Assembly: GCA_024225635.1 (NCBI GenBank)
Contig: JAAEMK010000205.1
Location: 62,001 to 126,000, forward strand
Reading direction: 5' to 3'
DNA length: 64,000 nt
DNA from: Desulfobacteraceae bacterium
GTDB taxonomy: Bacteria; Desulfobacterota; Desulfobacteria; Desulfobacterales; Desulfobacteraceae
Shown here piece after piece: positions 8,892-17,192 of the stretch. A program made the translations under genes and the position numbers. The notes below the pieces were generated by a model, which ran no database searches, was not told where the DNA came from, and saw only the letters and a program-made list of their open reading frames with translations. How positions within the stretch are numbered: the stretch's first letter is position 1; each line of letters begins with the position of its first letter.

Positions 8892-10826
8892 ATGAAAACA
8901 AGCGATCCCAATTTTTTCACCACCCCCATCTACTATGTCAATGCCAAGCCCCATCTTGGGCACGCCTATACCACCATTGCAGCGGACGTTGCCGCCCGCT
9001 ACAGCCGGATGTGTTCAAAGGAGACCTATTTCCTCACGGGAACGGACGAACACGGTGACAAGATAGCCGAGGCAGCGGAGCGGGAGAACACCACGCCAAA
9101 GGCCTATGCCGACAAGATCAGCCAGCGGTTCCAGGACCTGTGGCCGAAGCTCAACATCAGCAACGACCACTTCATCAGGACCACGGATCCGGAACATATC
9201 AAGGTGGTGGAAGGGCTTCTCTCCAAGATCCATGATTCAGGGGACATCTACTTCAGCGAATACGAGGGGATCTACTGCTTCGGGTGTGAACGCTTCTACC
9301 AGGAACGGGAGCTTGTGGACGGAAAATGTCCGGACCACGGTACGGTGCCGGAAACCATCAAGGAGTCCAACTACTTTTTCCGCATGAGCAAATACCAGGA
9401 GTGGCTCATCGATTACATCAAGAGCAACCCCGGCTTCATCCGGCCAGAACGCTACAAGAATGAAATTCTCTCCTTTCTCAAGGAGCCCCTGGAGGACCTT
9501 TGCATCTCAAGGCCCAAATCCAGGCTCACCTGGGGAATCACCCTGCCCTTTGACCAGGATTATGTCACCTATGTGTGGTTCGACGCCCTGACCAACTATA
9601 TCTCCGCCCTGGGATATCCCGACGGAGAGCTGTTCAACGACTTCTGGCCCAACACCCGCCACTTTGTGGCCAAGGATATCATCAAGCCCCACGGCATCTA
9701 CTGGCCCTGCATGCTCAAGGCGGCCGGCATCGAGCCCTACCACAGCCTCAATGTCCATGGTTTCTGGAACGTGGGCGGTTCCAAGATGTCAAAAAGCATC
9801 GGCAATGTCACCGATCCCGTGGAGGTGACCAACACCTACGGCACGGACAGCTTCAGGTACTTTCTCATGCGGGAGATGGTGTTCGGCCTGGACTCCAACT
9901 TTACCGAGGATACCATTGTCCAGCGGATCAACTCAGACCTTGCCAACGACCTTGGCAACCTCTTTTCCAGGGTGGTCTCCATGGTCCACCGGTACTTCGG
10001 TGGAAACACCCCCGGTTGTGATTCGGCGGAGGACAAGGAACTCACCCTCAAGCCCCAGGCGGACAAATGCGTTACGGACTTCACCCGGTTCATGGAGAAC
10101 ACGGAGTTCCACAAGGCGGTCATGGCCGTGTGGGAGCTCATCAGCACCATGAACAAGTACATCGACACCCAGGCGCCCTGGACCCTTGCAAAGGACGAGG
10201 AAAAAGCACCGGCACTGGCAACGGTCATGTACAACCTTGTTGAAGGGTTGAGAACGGTTTCGGGCCTGATCTATCCCATCATGCCCGAAACATCGGTCAA
10301 GATGCGCGCCATCCTCAACATCCAGCCCCCCGCCGACAGGGAGTACCACACCATGGAGGAGATTCTTCCCTGGCACCAGGCTATTGCCGGCACCCCCATT
10401 GACAAGGCGCCCGTCCTGTTTCCAAGGATCGATAACAAGGCTGCGAAAAAAGCCGCTCCTGAAAAGGCACCGGCTAAAAAGAAGGCCAAGGACCTGAAAC
10501 CCCAGATCACCATCGATGATTTTGCCAAGATCGATCTTCGGAGCGGCACCGTTGTGTCGGCTGAAAAGATCAAAAAATCCAACAAGCTGCTCAAGCTCAA
10601 GGTGGACCTGGGTGAGGAAGAACCCCGCCAGGTCATCGCAGGCATAGCAAAGGACTACGATCCCGACCAGATTATCGGTAAAAGCGTTGTCGTGGTCGCC
10701 AACCTTGCCCCGGCCAAACTCATGGGAGAGACCTCCCAGGGCATGGTACTTGCGGCAAACGACGGCAAGAGTCTCGCCCTGACCGGATTCGACAAAACGG
10801 TCCGCCCGGGCAACCAGATAAAATAG
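8892..10826 (+). CDS. metG: Methionyl-tRNA synthetase with C-terminal tRNA-binding domain
   Basis: Charges tRNA-Met. The 644-residue class I enzyme shows the HIGH motif as HLGH (residues 21-24), one zinc knuckle (CFGCERFYQE then CPDHG near residues 130-150) and KMSKSIGN near residue 298. An alpha-helical anticodon-binding domain follows. A Lys/Ala-rich linker (about 515-535) leads to a Trbp111/EMAP-type OB fold (about 540-644) with DLRSGTVV and GMVLAAND, which aids tRNA binding and dimerisation. Its start is 10 bases after ricT, so it belongs to the same transcription unit. Confidence 0.97.
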   Translation: MKTSDPNFFTTPIYYVNAKPHLGHAYTTIAADVAARYSRMCSKETYFLTGTDEHGDKIAEAAERENTTPKAYADKISQRFQDLWPKLNISNDHFIRTTDPEHIKVVEGLLSKIHDSGDIYFSEYEGIYCFGCERFYQERELVDGKCPDHGTVPETIKESNYFFRMSKYQEWLIDYIKSNPGFIRPERYKNEILSFLKEPLEDLCISRPKSRLTWGITLPFDQDYVTYVWFDALTNYISALGYPDGELFNDFWPNTRHFVAKDIIKPHGIYWPCMLKAAGIEPYHSLNVHGFWNVGGSKMSKSIGNVTDPVEVTNTYGTDSFRYFLMREMVFGLDSNFTEDTIVQRINSDLANDLGNLFSRVVSMVHRYFGGNTPGCDSAEDKELTLKPQADKCVTDFTRFMENTEFHKAVMAVWELISTMNKYIDTQAPWTLAKDEEKAPALATVMYNLVEGLRTVSGLIYPIMPETSVKMRAILNIQPPADREYHTMEEILPWHQAIAGTPIDKAPVLFPRIDNKAAKKAAPEKAPAKKKAKDLKPQITIDDFAKIDLRSGTVVSAEKIKKSNKLLKLKVDLGEEEPRQVIAGIAKDYDPDQIIGKSVVVVANLAPAKLMGETSQGMVLAANDGKSLALTGFDKTVRPGNQIK

Positions 10827-10841
10827 GATTGGGGAGAGCGG

Positions 10842-12248
10842 TTGCATATTCACAGCAAAAACACCAGCTGGCGGGAATTCCAGTCAGAAATTCAGCTGGA
10901 GTCCAAAAGGAAAAAAGCCCTTTCCCGGCTCTTCAAACTGCTGGTTATGGTCTTGCTATGTGTTGGCGCCATGACCGGCATGAATGCGGCAAACATCCAT
11001 GGCCTGCCGGATATCATGGCCATGGTGAAGCAGACGCTTCCCCTTGACGCCCTGCTGCAAAGGGGGGAAGAAAAGGTTGAAGAGGAGCAGCCGCTCCCCG
11101 TTTTGACACGGAAGGATCTGAAAGAACTTATGGATCCTTCCCTCCTGTTCAATGCCGAGACACCCACCATTGTGGTGAACCGTGACATTGAACGCTATAC
11201 CATCGAAACCACCCTTGACCCTGCCTTTCAACGGTTTCTCACCGCCAGGCTGGAAAGGCTCAAGACCCTTACCCGGGGAAAACCCCAGCGCATCGGCATG
11301 GTTGCCATGGAACCCGCCACTGGCAAAATCGTTGCCATGGCGGGGTTTGACCTTGCCGACCCCGGGGCCAACCCCTGCACCATGGGCAACTATCCGGCCG
11401 CAAGCGTTTTCAAGATCGTGACAGCATCGGCAGCCGTGGAAAGCATGGGGTACACACCCCAGACCCCCATGTACTTCAACGGCGGTAAATACACCCTTTA
11501 CAAACGGCAGCTCACGGACAAAAGAAACCGTTACACCACCCGGGTTCCCCTTGCCAAGGCCTTTGCGGAATCGATCAACCCGGTGTTCGGCAAACTCGCA
11601 TCCACCCGGCTTCACAAGGAAAAACTCCGGCACTACGCCGGAACCTTCGGGTTCAACCGGGAAGTGGATTCGGATTTTCCCTTTGATGCCGGAAAAATTC
11701 TTTTCAAAGACAGTTCCTACCAGCTGGCAGAGGTGGGATGCGGGTTCAACAAGACAACGACCATCTCCCCCATGTTCGGCGCCATGCTTTCCGCCGCCAT
11801 TGTCAACCGGGGAAAGTCCCCCCTGCCCTCACTGGTTAAAACGGTCACCGACGCAAACGGCGCGGTGATCTACACAAATAAGCCGGGCATCTTCGGAAAA
11901 GCCATTGAGCCGGAAACCGCCAAAGCCGTCATGACCATGATGGAAAGGACCATCACCTCGGGCACGGCCCGAAAATCCTTCCGGCGGTTCAGCCGGGATT
12001 CAACCCTTTCACGGCTTGAGATCGGCGGCAAGACAGGCTCCCTTTACAACAAGGACAACACCGTCAAATACGACTGGTTTACGGGATTTGCCAAGGAAAA
12101 GAACGGAGACAAAGCCCTCGCTCTCGCCGTGGTCGTGGGCCACAGAAAGTACATCGGAACACGGGCGGCAAGCTACGGCAAAATGATGTTCAAACACTAT
12201 TTCAAATCCTATTTTGCATCAAACCAAACAACGATCAACAACGGTTGA
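10842..12248 (+). CDS. Penicillin-binding transpeptidase, short class B type
   Basis: Cell-wall D,D-transpeptidase of 468 residues acting in the periplasm. One membrane anchor lies near residues 29-50. The catalytic motifs are intact: S188-V-F-K191, S244-I-N246 and K397-T-G399. The usual N-terminal pedestal of PBP2 or PBP3 is missing; a short linker rich in Glu and Leu stands in its place, so its partner and position in the wall machinery are unclear. The start is a TTG at 10842, preceded by GGGGAGAG; there is no good ATG between the metG stop and the membrane segment. The gene follows metG by 15 bases. Confidence 0.88.
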   Translation: MHIHSKNTSWREFQSEIQLESKRKKALSRLFKLLVMVLLCVGAMTGMNAANIHGLPDIMAMVKQTLPLDALLQRGEEKVEEEQPLPVLTRKDLKELMDPSLLFNAETPTIVVNRDIERYTIETTLDPAFQRFLTARLERLKTLTRGKPQRIGMVAMEPATGKIVAMAGFDLADPGANPCTMGNYPAASVFKIVTASAAVESMGYTPQTPMYFNGGKYTLYKRQLTDKRNRYTTRVPLAKAFAESINPVFGKLASTRLHKEKLRHYAGTFGFNREVDSDFPFDAGKILFKDSSYQLAEVGCGFNKTTTISPMFGAMLSAAIVNRGKSPLPSLVKTVTDANGAVIYTNKPGIFGKAIEPETAKAVMTMMERTITSGTARKSFRRFSRDSTLSRLEIGGKTGSLYNKDNTVKYDWFTGFAKEKNGDKALALAVVVGHRKYIGTRAASYGKMMFKHYFKSYFASNQTTINNG

Positions 12249-12270
12249 TATTCCCGGAACGGAGGCCACC

Positions 12271-15200
12271 ATGCTACTTGCCAGACCAAACGTTTTCATG
12301 TTGAAGCAAAATATCTCACGACTCTTTTCCATGTCCGTCCGGTTCGGGATATCCCCGGACCGCGCACGGGAGAACAGCCTGGTTCTGTTCCCGGTCCGGC
12401 CCAACACTTTCTGCTGCGGGCTGTCCTCCCTTGTGAGCTACAAGGGCGTAAGATCCGCCACTGAAGAAGCGGACCTGCTGCCCATGGAACAAGCCGTGGA
12501 CATCCTCCGGGAAAGTTCCCTGACCGTCTGCCTTTCCAATGGGCTCGACCTTGGGGAGAGCTATCTGGGCGGCGAAGAGCGCCTCACCCTCTTCCTGGAC
12601 CAGGCCCACACCCTTCGAAGGAGAGAGCCGTTTTACAGCCTCTACTCCAATGCATCCAGGGAAAAAGCCCTGGAAACCCTTCTGGAAGCGCTGAAAACCC
12701 TGCTCAACCGGGAGAAGGCCGAGCTTAAACAGCGGATGGCCGACCTTGCCGCCGTGGAGGTGGACACCGTTGCCCCGAGGATAGACAAGCTCCAGGACAT
12801 CATCTGGTGCCTCGAAAAAGAGGTGCTGGAAAACCTCGAAAGAATCCGTGACCTTGCCCGGTACTGCTCCAATTCCGGAACAATGGAACAGATCACGGTT
12901 TTCAAGAAGATCAATGCCGTGCTCAACAGCATCGACCGCCTCGAGGTAAGGGGCAGGGATTCCGCCGGCATCTCCCTTCTCTTTGTCTTTACCAAGGAAG
13001 AATTCGAAGGGTTCCGGAGCCGGCTTGTCAAGGCGGGCCTTGGGGACCAGCTGAAGCAGCGAACCAACAGGACGGTTCTCACCAACAACAGCATCACGGT
13101 CAGCGACTCCCATGACGATCAGGGGCAGCACCTTGTCAGCATCGCCATTGTCTATAAATTCGCCGCCGAGATCGGCGCCCTGGGGGACAATGTCTCGTTC
13201 CTTAGAAGCCAGATCAGAAACGACCAGATCCTCCTGCTCCTGACCCAGGCCAACGCCCTGTTCAACACGGTATCGGCCCACACCCGGTGGGCGTCGGTGG
13301 GAGACATCACCGAGGCGAACTGCCATCCAGTGGACAACATACCCACGGACAAGGAGATCGAAAAGAGCGGCATCATCCATGTCAGCCTCAACGGTGACAT
13401 CGACAACTACCTGGAACTCAAGACCGACTATGAAAACAGGTACGACGCCATCGCACCGGATATCACCACGGACACCAAGATCATCCCCCTTCAGATCGAG
13501 CACTTCCTGAGGCAGGGGGAGAACGTGGAAGAGGCCTTCAGGCTTGCCGTCAATGAGTTCAAGGGTTCCCATGCCATCAGCATGCACACCGACCTTGCCC
13601 CGGGAAAACTCTTCCTGGCCCAGAAGGGCAGCGGCCAGGCCGTGTTCATTGGTCTCGGCCCGGATCACTATATTGCGGCATCGGAACTCTACGGCCTGGT
13701 GGAGGAGACCCAGACCTTTCTCAAGCTCAACGGCGAAAAAGCCGGGCAGATCATGATCCTGGACCAGAACTCCCCGGGAGGCCTCACGGGTCTCAGTTCA
13801 CTTGCCTATGACGGCGCCCCCATCGAGATCGGTCAGGACGACATCCAGACCAGTGAAATCACAGGCCGGGACATCGACCGCCAGAACTATCCCCACTACT
13901 TTTTGAAGGAGATCTCCGAGGCCCCCCTCTCCGTGGAAAAGACCCTCCAGAACAAGTGGAAAACCTGTTCAGATACAGGTCTCTACACCACTATCCTGGA
14001 CCGGTCGGTGATCCCGGAGTTCCTTGAAGAAGAACTGAAACAGGGAAAAATCAAGCGGATTCACTTCATCGGCCAGGGAACGGCAGGGGTCGCGGCCCAG
14101 GGCTGCGCCGACATCCTCACCGCCTATCTTGCCGATGCCGACATCCAGATCCGGGCCCTGAAATCCTCGGAGCTCTCCGGGTTCTCCATCCGGGGCAAGG
14201 ACGGGGACACCGACTCCATGGCCGAAGACCTGGTGGTCGCCATCAGCCAGTCCGGCACCACCACCGATACCAACCGCACCGTGGACATGGTGAAATCACG
14301 GGGCGCAAGGACCCTGGCCATTGTCAACCGCAGGGACTCGGACCTCACCTTTAAGACGGACGGCGTTCTATATACCAGCAGCGGCAGGGACATCGAGATG
14401 TCCGTCGCCTCCACCAAGGCGTTCTACTCCCAGATCACCGCCGGGGCCATCCTCGGGCTTCACATGGCCGCCATCACAGGGGTGATAACAGCGGATAGGA
14501 TCACCGGGGAGATCAACGAGCTTGCCACCCTGCCGGACAAGATGAGAAAGATCCTCGCAATGAAAGAGGAGATCGGCCAATCGGCCAAGCGCCTCTCCGT
14601 TCAGAAAAACTACTGGGCCACGGTGGGCAGCGGCTCCAACAAGACCTCCGCCGACGAGATCCGGATCAAACTGTCCGAGCTCTGCTACAAGACCATCTCG
14701 TCCGACTTTGTGGAGGACAAGAAGCACATCGATCTGTCCTCCGAGCCCCTGGTCATCATCTGTGCCGCAGGCACCAGGGAAAGCGTGCTCGGGGACATCA
14801 TCAAGGACACCGCCATCTTCCACGCCCACAAGGCCGCCCCCGTGGTGATCACCAACGAGGGAGAGAACCGGTTCGATCCATACAGCAGCGACGTGTTCAA
14901 GGTGCCCCACACCGGCGAACACCTGGCGCCCATCCTCAACACCCTGGTGGGTCACATCTGGGGATACTATGCCGCCCTTGCCATCAACGAAGGCTCGGAG
15001 TTCATGTACACCGCCAGGAACGAGATCAAGGACCTCCTGGACGAGTTCACCAGCATGGGCCGGGACATCTACGAGGTGATTCTCGAAAAAAGGTTCAGGG
15101 AAAGCATTGCCGGGTTCTACTCCGAGTTTTCACAACGGCGCAGGAAAACACGGTTTCCCGCGGCCCTGGGCCTGGACAACGCCACCAACATCACCCTGCT

Positions 15201-15990
15201 CCTGAAATATCTTTCCGGCCGCCTGCCCGTGTCCGACTTTGAGATGGATTTTGCCAAGAAGGGCACCCCGGCCAACATGCTGAACGCGTTCTTCGAAAAC
15301 ATGGGAGAATCCATCAACACCATGGCGCGACCGGTGGACGCCATCAAGCACCAGGCAAAGACCGTCACCGTGGGCACCAGCAGAATCAGTGAAACCTTTG
15401 AAGGCGTCGTGTTTGACGAACTTGCCGGCCACGGCATCACGGTTGCCCAGCTGACCAACAAGAACGTCATGGTCCTGAAAAACCTCCAGCAGGTCATATC
15501 CGAAATCAAGGGCGGCCTCTTCTACAGGATTTCCGGCCTCAACCTCCTTGGCGAGCCGTCACTGGAAACCCGGATCGAAGTGGTAAAAAAGACCGGTACC
15601 CTGGCCGACGAAATCTCCAGGGTGGAGACCGACCACCAGCTCAAGGGCACCAAGCACATCATCGTGAGGGAAGGCAACGTCTATATCGGCAAGGGCCGGA
15701 AAGACAACAAAAGCATCCTCGTGATCCCCGTGCTCTCATCCTCGGCGCCCACCTCTCCCGCCATCGAGTACATCCTCTCCCTGAACGTGGGGTTCAAGGC
15801 GGCCGACCAGGTGTCCCTCTCTAAAAAGACCAAGGCCCTGGGCGGAAAATACACAAGGATAAAGGATATCATCCTCGAATTCTCGGACATCCCCAAATGG
15901 GACGACAAGCTCCTTGACCTTGTGAGCATCGACACCCTGTTCGGCGACTCCGCTGAAAAGATCGCGGAACAGATCGAAGCCCGCGCATAA
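12271..15990 (+). CDS. Giant GlmS-like protein (glutaminase/SIS) with extensions
   Basis: The protein has 1239 residues, about twice the length of GlmS. The ATG at 12271 is preceded by GGAGG at the right distance; an in-frame start at 12214 would overlap the previous gene and lacks a site. Recognisable GlmS parts are: a class II glutaminase start at C49-G-L; HTRWASVGDITEANCHP (about 337) and LNGDIDNY (about 370); a first SIS domain with ISQSGTTTDT and VASTKAF; a second SIS domain with GSGSNKTSADE; and AKTVTVG (K1030), matching the GlmS C-tail AKSVTVE with its catalytic lysine. Extra material lies before C49, between C49 and residue 337 (about 200 residues, largely helical), before the C-tail, and after it (about 205 residues). 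An active glutaminase would need the first 48 residues removed. It may make glucosamine-6-phosphate or be a regulatory paralogue. Confidence 0.85.
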   Translation: MLLARPNVFMLKQNISRLFSMSVRFGISPDRARENSLVLFPVRPNTFCCGLSSLVSYKGVRSATEEADLLPMEQAVDILRESSLTVCLSNGLDLGESYLGGEERLTLFLDQAHTLRRREPFYSLYSNASREKALETLLEALKTLLNREKAELKQRMADLAAVEVDTVAPRIDKLQDIIWCLEKEVLENLERIRDLARYCSNSGTMEQITVFKKINAVLNSIDRLEVRGRDSAGISLLFVFTKEEFEGFRSRLVKAGLGDQLKQRTNRTVLTNNSITVSDSHDDQGQHLVSIAIVYKFAAEIGALGDNVSFLRSQIRNDQILLLLTQANALFNTVSAHTRWASVGDITEANCHPVDNIPTDKEIEKSGIIHVSLNGDIDNYLELKTDYENRYDAIAPDITTDTKIIPLQIEHFLRQGENVEEAFRLAVNEFKGSHAISMHTDLAPGKLFLAQKGSGQAVFIGLGPDHYIAASELYGLVEETQTFLKLNGEKAGQIMILDQNSPGGLTGLSSLAYDGAPIEIGQDDIQTSEITGRDIDRQNYPHYFLKEISEAPLSVEKTLQNKWKTCSDTGLYTTILDRSVIPEFLEEELKQGKIKRIHFIGQGTAGVAAQGCADILTAYLADADIQIRALKSSELSGFSIRGKDGDTDSMAEDLVVAISQSGTTTDTNRTVDMVKSRGARTLAIVNRRDSDLTFKTDGVLYTSSGRDIEMSVASTKAFYSQITAGAILGLHMAAITGVITADRITGEINELATLPDKMRKILAMKEEIGQSAKRLSVQKNYWATVGSGSNKTSADEIRIKLSELCYKTISSDFVEDKKHIDLSSEPLVIICAAGTRESVLGDIIKDTAIFHAHKAAPVVITNEGENRFDPYSSDVFKVPHTGEHLAPILNTLVGHIWGYYAALAINEGSEFMYTARNEIKDLLDEFTSMGRDIYEVILEKRFRESIAGFYSEFSQRRRKTRFPAALGLDNATNITLLLKYLSGRLPVSDFEMDFAKKGTPANMLNAFFENMGESINTMARPVDAIKHQAKTVTVGTSRISETFEGVVFDELAGHGITVAQLTNKNVMVLKNLQQVISEIKGGLFYRISGLNLLGEPSLETRIEVVKKTGTLADEISRVETDHQLKGTKHIIVREGNVYIGKGRKDNKSILVIPVLSSSAPTSPAIEYILSLNVGFKAADQVSLSKKTKALGGKYTRIKDIILEFSDIPKWDDKLLDLVSIDTLFGDSAEKIAEQIEARA

Positions 15991-16000
15991 ACCAACCACG

Positions 16001-16054
16001 GGGGCAGGTCTACACACTTGACAGGTTCTCTGTCAAGTGTGTAGACCTGACCCC
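16001..16054. repeat. Long palindrome, copy 1 (REP-like)
   Basis: Two arms of 23 and 24 bases (16001-16023 and 16031-16054) pair around a 7-base loop; one base is missing in the left arm. Each arm runs GGGGTCAGGTCTACAC then (A/T)CTTGACA. It begins 10 bases after the stop of the giant GlmS-like gene. The same element occurs at 22554-22608. The GGGG-lead and inverted pairing resemble REPIN elements spread by REP-associated tyrosine transposases. It may also end transcription. Confidence 0.85.
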
Positions 16055-16075
16055 TACTACTCACCATGATGGCGG

Positions 16076-16105
16076 TTGACAAAAAGGATGTTCCTATCCT
16101 ACGAT
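16076..16105 (+). promoter_or_regulatory. Putative promoter of the OpuAC-type gene
   Basis: TTGACA (16076-16081), an 18-base spacer and TACGAT (16100-16105). The same pair with the same spacing occurs at 36330-36359. Confidence 0.55.
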
Positions 16106-16192
16106 GGACGGACGGTTAACCTGCAACGAACTTGAGATTCAGGACTTAGAGGTGCTGAATGCAGCCCCGCATTTTATGGATGAGAGATAATA

Positions 16193-17161
16193 ATGAAAAA
16201 AAACGCCATTATCATTCTATGTCAAATCAGTTTTATCTTCCTCTTCTTCAGCGGCACTGAATTGTCCGCATCTCCCCCTGAAAATCAGGATCCGGTAAAA
16301 ATCGTTCTGAACAATTGGACCAGTCAAAGGGTCATGTCAATAATCACAGGCAAAATCCTGGAGCATATGGGGTATTCGGTTGAATATCGTGATGCATCGG
16401 AAAAGGAACAGTGGGGGGGATTACAACGGGGGATATACCATGTCCAGGTTGAGATATGGGAAGGCACAATGAAAGGCACGTTTGATAAAATGGTCAAACT
16501 TGGCGGGATGACGGATGCGGGATCTCATTTTGCCAAAACCCGCGAAGAATGGTGGTACCCGTCTTATGTTGAGGAACAATGCCCGGGACTTCCGGACTGG
16601 AAAGCGCTGAAGCGGTGTTATTCCCTTTTTGCCACTCCGGAGACCTCTCCAAAAGGGCGTTATCTGGCCGGTCCCTGGGAAAGACCGGACGAAGCACGAA
16701 TCAGGGCATTGGGATTAAACTTTAAGGTAGTTGTAGTAAAGCACGGAGATGATCTCCGGGACGAACTGGAAAAGGCCATAAAGAATAAAACCCCCATCGT
16801 TTTGTTCAACTGGACCCCGAACTGGATTGACGTAAAGTACAGCGGAAAATTTATTGAGTTTCCCGCATATGAACCGGAATGCGAAACAGATCCCAGGTGG
16901 GGCATAAATCCAATATTTCATCAGGACTGTGGCAACCCTAAAGACGGATGGCTAAAAAAAGGCGTGTGGACAGGAATGATTGAAAAATGGCCGTGTGCTT
17001 TTAAAACCATTCAAAATATAACCTTTACGAATCTGATGATCGCAAATATTTCCCTGTGGGTCGATATTGAAAATATGACCTATGAAGAAGCGGCAATAAA
17101 GTGGTTGGAAGAGAATGCAGGTCTGTGGAAATCATGGATTCCACAGACCTGCACAAAATAA
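16193..17161 (+). CDS. OpuAC/ProX-type ABC substrate-binding protein, orphan
   Basis: A 322-residue periplasmic binding protein with a signal peptide (residues 1-27, KKN then a hydrophobic core ending SAS). The fold is that of glycine betaine/proline betaine binding proteins: KIVLNNWTSQRVMS, VQVEIWEG, VLFNWTPNWIDV and a C-terminal EEAAIKWLEEN are typical. The many tryptophans fit an aromatic cage for a quaternary amine. No permease or ATPase gene is next to it, so it probably serves a transporter encoded elsewhere. A weak GAGAG ribosome site lies upstream of the ATG. Its AT content is higher than that of the flanking housekeeping genes and a palindrome lies directly upstream, which fits an acquired segment. 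Confidence 0.85.
   Translation: MKKNAIIILCQISFIFLFFSGTELSASPPENQDPVKIVLNNWTSQRVMSIITGKILEHMGYSVEYRDASEKEQWGGLQRGIYHVQVEIWEGTMKGTFDKMVKLGGMTDAGSHFAKTREEWWYPSYVEEQCPGLPDWKALKRCYSLFATPETSPKGRYLAGPWERPDEARIRALGLNFKVVVVKHGDDLRDELEKAIKNKTPIVLFNWTPNWIDVKYSGKFIEFPAYEPECETDPRWGINPIFHQDCGNPKDGWLKKGVWTGMIEKWPCAFKTIQNITFTNLMIANISLWVDIENMTYEEAAIKWLEENAGLWKSWIPQTCTK
17117..17152. terminator. Perfect 14-bp stem-loop at the 3' end of the OpuAC-type gene
   Basis: GCAGGTCTGTGGAA (17117-17130) and its exact complement (17139-17152) flank an 8-base loop. It lies inside the last codons of the coding sequence, between two convergent genes. No long T-run follows on the plus strand, so it may act as a bidirectional terminator or protect the mRNA end. 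Confidence 0.5.
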
Positions 17162-17192
17162 TTTCTAAACGAACCCGGATAAAAGATGGGTT

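Noticed and set aside
12316-13668. A 450-codon minus-strand open frame
   Set aside because: It lies wholly inside the GlmS-like gene, in antisense; GC-rich third positions create such frames. Similar cases at 4247-5233, 52279-53730 and 25345-26463 were rejected for the same reason.
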